From Bacteroidales bacterium (GTDB taxonomy: Bacteria > Bacteroidota > Bacteroidia > Bacteroidales > P3): a DNA stretch of 39,946 nt. The translations under genes and the position numbers were made by a program. Of this stretch, positions 39,395 to 39,946 are shown piece by piece. The notes beneath the pieces were generated by a model. The model saw only the letters and a program-made list of their open reading frames with translations. It searched no databases and was not told the DNA's origin. Numbering within the stretch: the stretch's first letter is position 1; the number at the start of each line of letters is the position of its first letter. The stretch lies in NCBI GenBank assembly GCA_004551865.1, contig SFPR01000026.1:1-39946 (forward strand), given 5' to 3'.

Positions 39395-39946
39395 TTATAT
39401 AATTCCTTCGCTAATCAAATCGTGAATATGGACAATTCCCACATATCTGTTCTCGCTGTCGGTTACCACAAGCTGAGTAATATGAAATTGTTGCATCATG
39501 TTGAAAGCCTCAACTGCGTATGCATCTGCATTTATGCACTTTGGATTGCATGTCATTATGCTTTTTGCCTGCTGTGTTCGGGTGTCTATCGTTGCAGATG
39601 TGTTTAACATTCGTCTCAAATCGCCGTCTGTGATTATTCCTGCGACTTTTTCGTTTTCGGTAATCACGGCACAGCCGAGTCGTTTGCTCGAAATCTCAAT
39701 TATACTCTCGGCAATGGAAGTGTCGGGCGAGATTTGAGGTTTCTCATTTCTCGGATACAAGTCTCCAACCCTCAAATAAAGACGCTTACCCAAACTTCCG
39801 CCCGGGTGATACTTGGCAAAATCTTTAGCAGTGAAGTTTCTGCAATACAGCAAGCACACAGCAAGAGCATCACCCATGACAAGCTGAGCCGTAGTACTCG
39901 AAGTAGGAGCAAGATTGTTCGGACAGGCTTCCTTTTCTACGAAACA
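39395..39946 (-). CDS. arabinose-5-phosphate isomerase, KdsD/KpsF/GutQ family (5' end outside the window)
   Basis: This enzyme converts ribulose-5-phosphate to arabinose-5-phosphate, the first step to Kdo for lipopolysaccharide. Only about 183 C-terminal residues are in the window; the reading frame stays open to the right edge. The visible part starts in the sugar-isomerase (SIS) domain with EACPNNLAPTSSTTAQLVMGDALAV and FAKYHPGGSLGKRLYLRV (seen as separate segments). Two CBS domains follow (ISPDTSIAESIIEI to GIITDGDLRRML, and NADAYAVEAFNMM to GIVHIHDLISEG). Leads the era operon as seen in this window. An ATG at 39877 is internal to the conserved domain and is not the start. Confidence 0.88.
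   Translation of the reverse strand, partial: CFVEKEACPNNLAPTSSTTAQLVMGDALAVCLLYCRNFTAKDFAKYHPGGSLGKRLYLRVGDLYPRNEKPQISPDTSIAESIIEISSKRLGCAVITENEKVAGIITDGDLRRMLNTSATIDTRTQQAKSIMTCNPKCINADAYAVEAFNMMQQFHITQLVVTDSENRYVGIVHIHDLISEGII

Overview
The window looks like chromosomal DNA of a Bacteroidota bacterium, most likely order Bacteroidales. Several signs agree: TAnnTTTG promoter boxes with TTTG-like -33 boxes, a dksA-lspA gene pair, an ExbB/4-TM/ExbD/ExbD transport operon, a carboxypeptidase-regulatory-domain beta-barrel receptor, a DUF5686 barrel, a C69 dipeptidase, and a lysine-fermentation dehydrogenase. Most genes are housekeeping. There is no prophage, CRISPR array or insertion sequence.

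Layout. 0.1-5 kb (+): a WD40 seven-blade propeller, then an operon of RsmI-like methyltransferase, rarA, DUF2461 and a frameshifted dihydrouridine synthase. 5-9.6 kb: a secreted unknown protein (-), a large TonB-receptor-like barrel (+) and a stand-alone HsdR_N-type nuclease-fold protein (+). 9.7-12.6 kb: lysine-fermentation dehydrogenase kdd (-), an OmpA-family protein (+) and tRNA-Gln(CTG) with a strong terminator. 12.7-16.6 kb: a GNAT acetyltransferase (-), then a porin, a Gate-domain membrane protein and a DUF5131 protein (+). 16.9-23.2 kb (-): trmN6; the exbB operon; frr, dksA, lspA and a CNNM/CBS (hemolysin-type) protein. 23.6-28.5 kb (+): pssA-purS-queA, pyrH and a C69 peptidase. 28.6-35.5 kb (-): a tightly packed operon tpiA-prmA-1509-aa secreted protein-plsY. 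36-39.9 kb (-): kdsD-like (cut by the window edge), era, a YhiN-type flavoprotein and a DUF5686 barrel, tightly spaced.

The most unusual content is not a gene. Eight short arrays share one architecture: exactly four copies of a 13-bp dyad (consensus AAAACGSCGTTTT, S = C or G) on a 21-bp pitch, about 76 bp per array. Seven lie between genes, usually at transcription-unit borders. One lies inside the dihydrouridine synthase gene and is read in frame as four heptapeptides. A second tandem family (TGGTAATNNNATTACCA, mostly 22-bp pitch) sits beside one array at 16.63-16.77 kb. A separate element of about 155 bp at 35.68-35.83 kb has a perfect 16-bp outer stem enclosing several hairpins. I do not recognise any of the three as named families.
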